From the NCBI RefSeq assembly GCF_017876625.1, contig NZ_JAGIOH010000001.1, positions 4,981,501 to 5,045,500 of the forward strand: a stretch of DNA of 64,000 bases, given 5' to 3'. The position numbers and the translations under genes were made by a program. The DNA comes from Streptomyces syringium. GTDB lineage: Bacteria; Actinomycetota; Actinomycetes; Streptomycetales; Streptomycetaceae. Each line of letters starts with the position of its first letter. Within the stretch, counting starts at the first letter, position 1. The notes under the pieces are model-generated. The model searched no databases. It saw only the letters and a list, made by a program, of their open reading frames with translations, and was not told the DNA's origin. Shown piece by piece: positions 62,794 to 64,000 of the stretch.

Positions 62794-64000
62794 GTGACAG
62801 CAGCAACGCACTCCTCTCTCTTCCCGCAGGTCCCTGACTCTGCCGACGCGGTGCTCGACGGGCTCGACCCCGAGCAGCGCGAGGTGGCCACGGCCCTGAG
62901 CGGACCGGTGTGCGTGCTGGCCGGAGCCGGTACGGGCAAGACCCGGGCGATCACCCATCGCATCGCTTACGGCGTCCGCTCCGGGCTGCTCCAGCCGTCG
63001 AGTGTGCTCGCGGTCACCTTCACCAACCGCGCGGCGGGCGAGATGCGCGGCCGGCTGCGCCAGCTCGGCGCGGGCGGTGTCCAGGCCCGCACCTTCCACT
63101 CCGCCGCCCTGCGGCAGCTCCAGTACTTCTGGCCGAAGGCCGTCGGTGGTGAGGTGCCCCGCCTCGTCGAGCGCAAGATCCAGCTCGTGGCGGAGTCCGC
63201 CGCCCGCTGCCGGGTCCGCCTCGACCGCAATGAGCTGCGTGATGTGACGGGCGAGATCGAGTGGTCGAAGGTCACCCAGACCGTCCCCGAGGACTATCCG
63301 GCCGCCGCCGCCAAGACCGGCCGCGAGGCCCCCCGCGATCCCGCCGAGATCGCCCGGATCTACGGGATGTACGAGCAGCTCAAGCGCGACCGCGGAGTGA
63401 TCGACTTCGAGGACGTGCTGCTGCTGACCGTCGGCGTCCTCCAGGACCGGCACGACATCGCCGAGACGGTCCGCCGCCAGTACCAGCACTTCGTCGTCGA
63501 CGAGTACCAGGACGTGAGCCCGCTCCAGCAGCGGCTCCTGGAGCTGTGGCTCGGGGACCGGGACAATCTGTGCGTCGTCGGCGACGCCAGCCAGACCATC
63601 TACTCCTTCACCGGCGCCACCCCGGACTATCTGCTCGACTTCCGCGTCCGCCACCCGCAGGCCACGGTCGTGAAGCTGATCCGCGACTACCGCTCCACCC
63701 CCCAGGTGGTGCGCCTGGCCAACGGCCTGCTGGCCCAGGCCCGCGGCCGGGCCGCCGAGCACCGCTTGGAGCTGGTCTCCCAGCGCGAGTCCGGCCCCGA
63801 GCCCCACTACTGCGCCTACGGGGACGAGCCGGCCGAGGCCGAGGGCACCGCCCGCCGGGTCCGGGACCTGATCGACTCCGGGGTGCCCGCGAGCGAGATC
63901 GCGATCCTCTACCGCATCAACGCCCAGTCCGAGGTCTACGAGCAGGCCCTCGCCGACGCCGGGGTGCCCTATCAGCTGCGCGGCGCCGAGCGGTTCTTCG
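62794..64000 (+). CDS. uvrD2: UvrD2-type DNA helicase (3' end outside window)
   Basis: The first 402 codons of a superfamily-1 3'-5' DNA helicase. Present here: LDPEQREVATAL, Walker A GAGTGKTRA (about 43-51), VTFTNRAAGEMRGRL, RTFHSAALRQL, Walker B FVVDEYQDVSPLQ, GDASQTIYSFTGA, IRDYRST and LYRINAQSE. The UvrD2 assignment rests on gene order (mycoredoxin, nudC, adnAB, as in M. tuberculosis Rv3198c, recalled). The HRDC domain expected in UvrD2 would lie beyond the window. GTG 62794 has no clear ribosome site. Probably acts in DNA repair, next to adnAB and the ATL gene. Confidence 0.88.
   Translation, partial: MTAATHSSLFPQVPDSADAVLDGLDPEQREVATALSGPVCVLAGAGTGKTRAITHRIAYGVRSGLLQPSSVLAVTFTNRAAGEMRGRLRQLGAGGVQARTFHSAALRQLQYFWPKAVGGEVPRLVERKIQLVAESAARCRVRLDRNELRDVTGEIEWSKVTQTVPEDYPAAAAKTGREAPRDPAEIARIYGMYEQLKRDRGVIDFEDVLLLTVGVLQDRHDIAETVRRQYQHFVVDEYQDVSPLQQRLLELWLGDRDNLCVVGDASQTIYSFTGATPDYLLDFRVRHPQATVVKLIRDYRSTPQVVRLANGLLAQARGRAAEHRLELVSQRESGPEPHYCAYGDEPAEAEGTARRVRDLIDSGVPASEIAILYRINAQSEVYEQALADAGVPYQLRGAERFF

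Overview
The window is high-GC actinobacterial DNA, and codon use, gene families and gene order point to a Streptomyces (or close Streptomycetaceae) chromosome core. Family markers include DUF3117, DUF6758, DUF3107, DUF3152, MoeZ, AdnAB, mycoredoxin and a separate tatB. I saw no rRNA, tRNA, phage, IS element or CRISPR array. About 55 genes are packed densely, with many 4-nt overlaps and strong hairpins between convergent units.

1-13 kb is an envelope-stress and metal block. It holds an O-methyltransferase divergent from an ECF sigma factor (sigE), its zinc anti-sigma factor, a membrane HtrA protease and tatB. These are followed by mrp, a DUF1003 protein, an MgtE-like protein lacking the transport domain, a lipoprotein, an EamA transporter and corA. 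This order resembles the Mycobacterium tuberculosis sigE region (Rv1220c to Rv1239c, recalled rather than searched).

13-28 kb is housekeeping: SUFU-domain, DUF6758, PHP phosphoesterase, MarC, NYN, VOC and alpha/beta hydrolase genes. It also holds a DEAD-box helicase with a very long basic repeat tail, a ferritin-like protein, DUF3107, a TetR regulator and a DUF3152 metzincin-like protein. Together with moeZ, the alkyltransferase-like gene, adnA/adnB, nudC, mycoredoxin and uvrD2 (39-64 kb) this recalls the M. tuberculosis Rv3198c to Rv3211 neighbourhood.

Interleaved with that core are Streptomyces-type additions. One is an oligopeptide/dipeptide ABC operon with a possible leader peptide (28.9-34.6 kb). 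A second is a five-ORF group of PelF-like glycosyltransferase, membrane protein, 17-codon ORF, sugar epimerase and spherulin-4 protein (34.8-39.4 kb). A third is a pair of paralogous secreted tripeptidyl-peptidase-like lipoproteins flanking a TTA-containing gene (40.7-45.1 kb). The last is a molybdate uptake operon with a ModB-ModC fusion (45.3-48.5 kb), followed by about 830 bp of repeat-rich non-coding DNA.

The best candidate for an undescribed system is the 34.8-39.4 kb group. Its parts match those of GalNAc-polymer pathways (bacterial Pel, fungal galactosaminogalactan): a GT4 synthase, a membrane partner, a 4-epimerase-like enzyme and a GH135-like hydrolase. Other points of interest are likely ATT and CTG start codons, an ECF-type promoter before sigE, competing hairpins before the ABC operon, a tandem duplication of the corA 3' end, a rare-codon island and several apparently leaderless genes.
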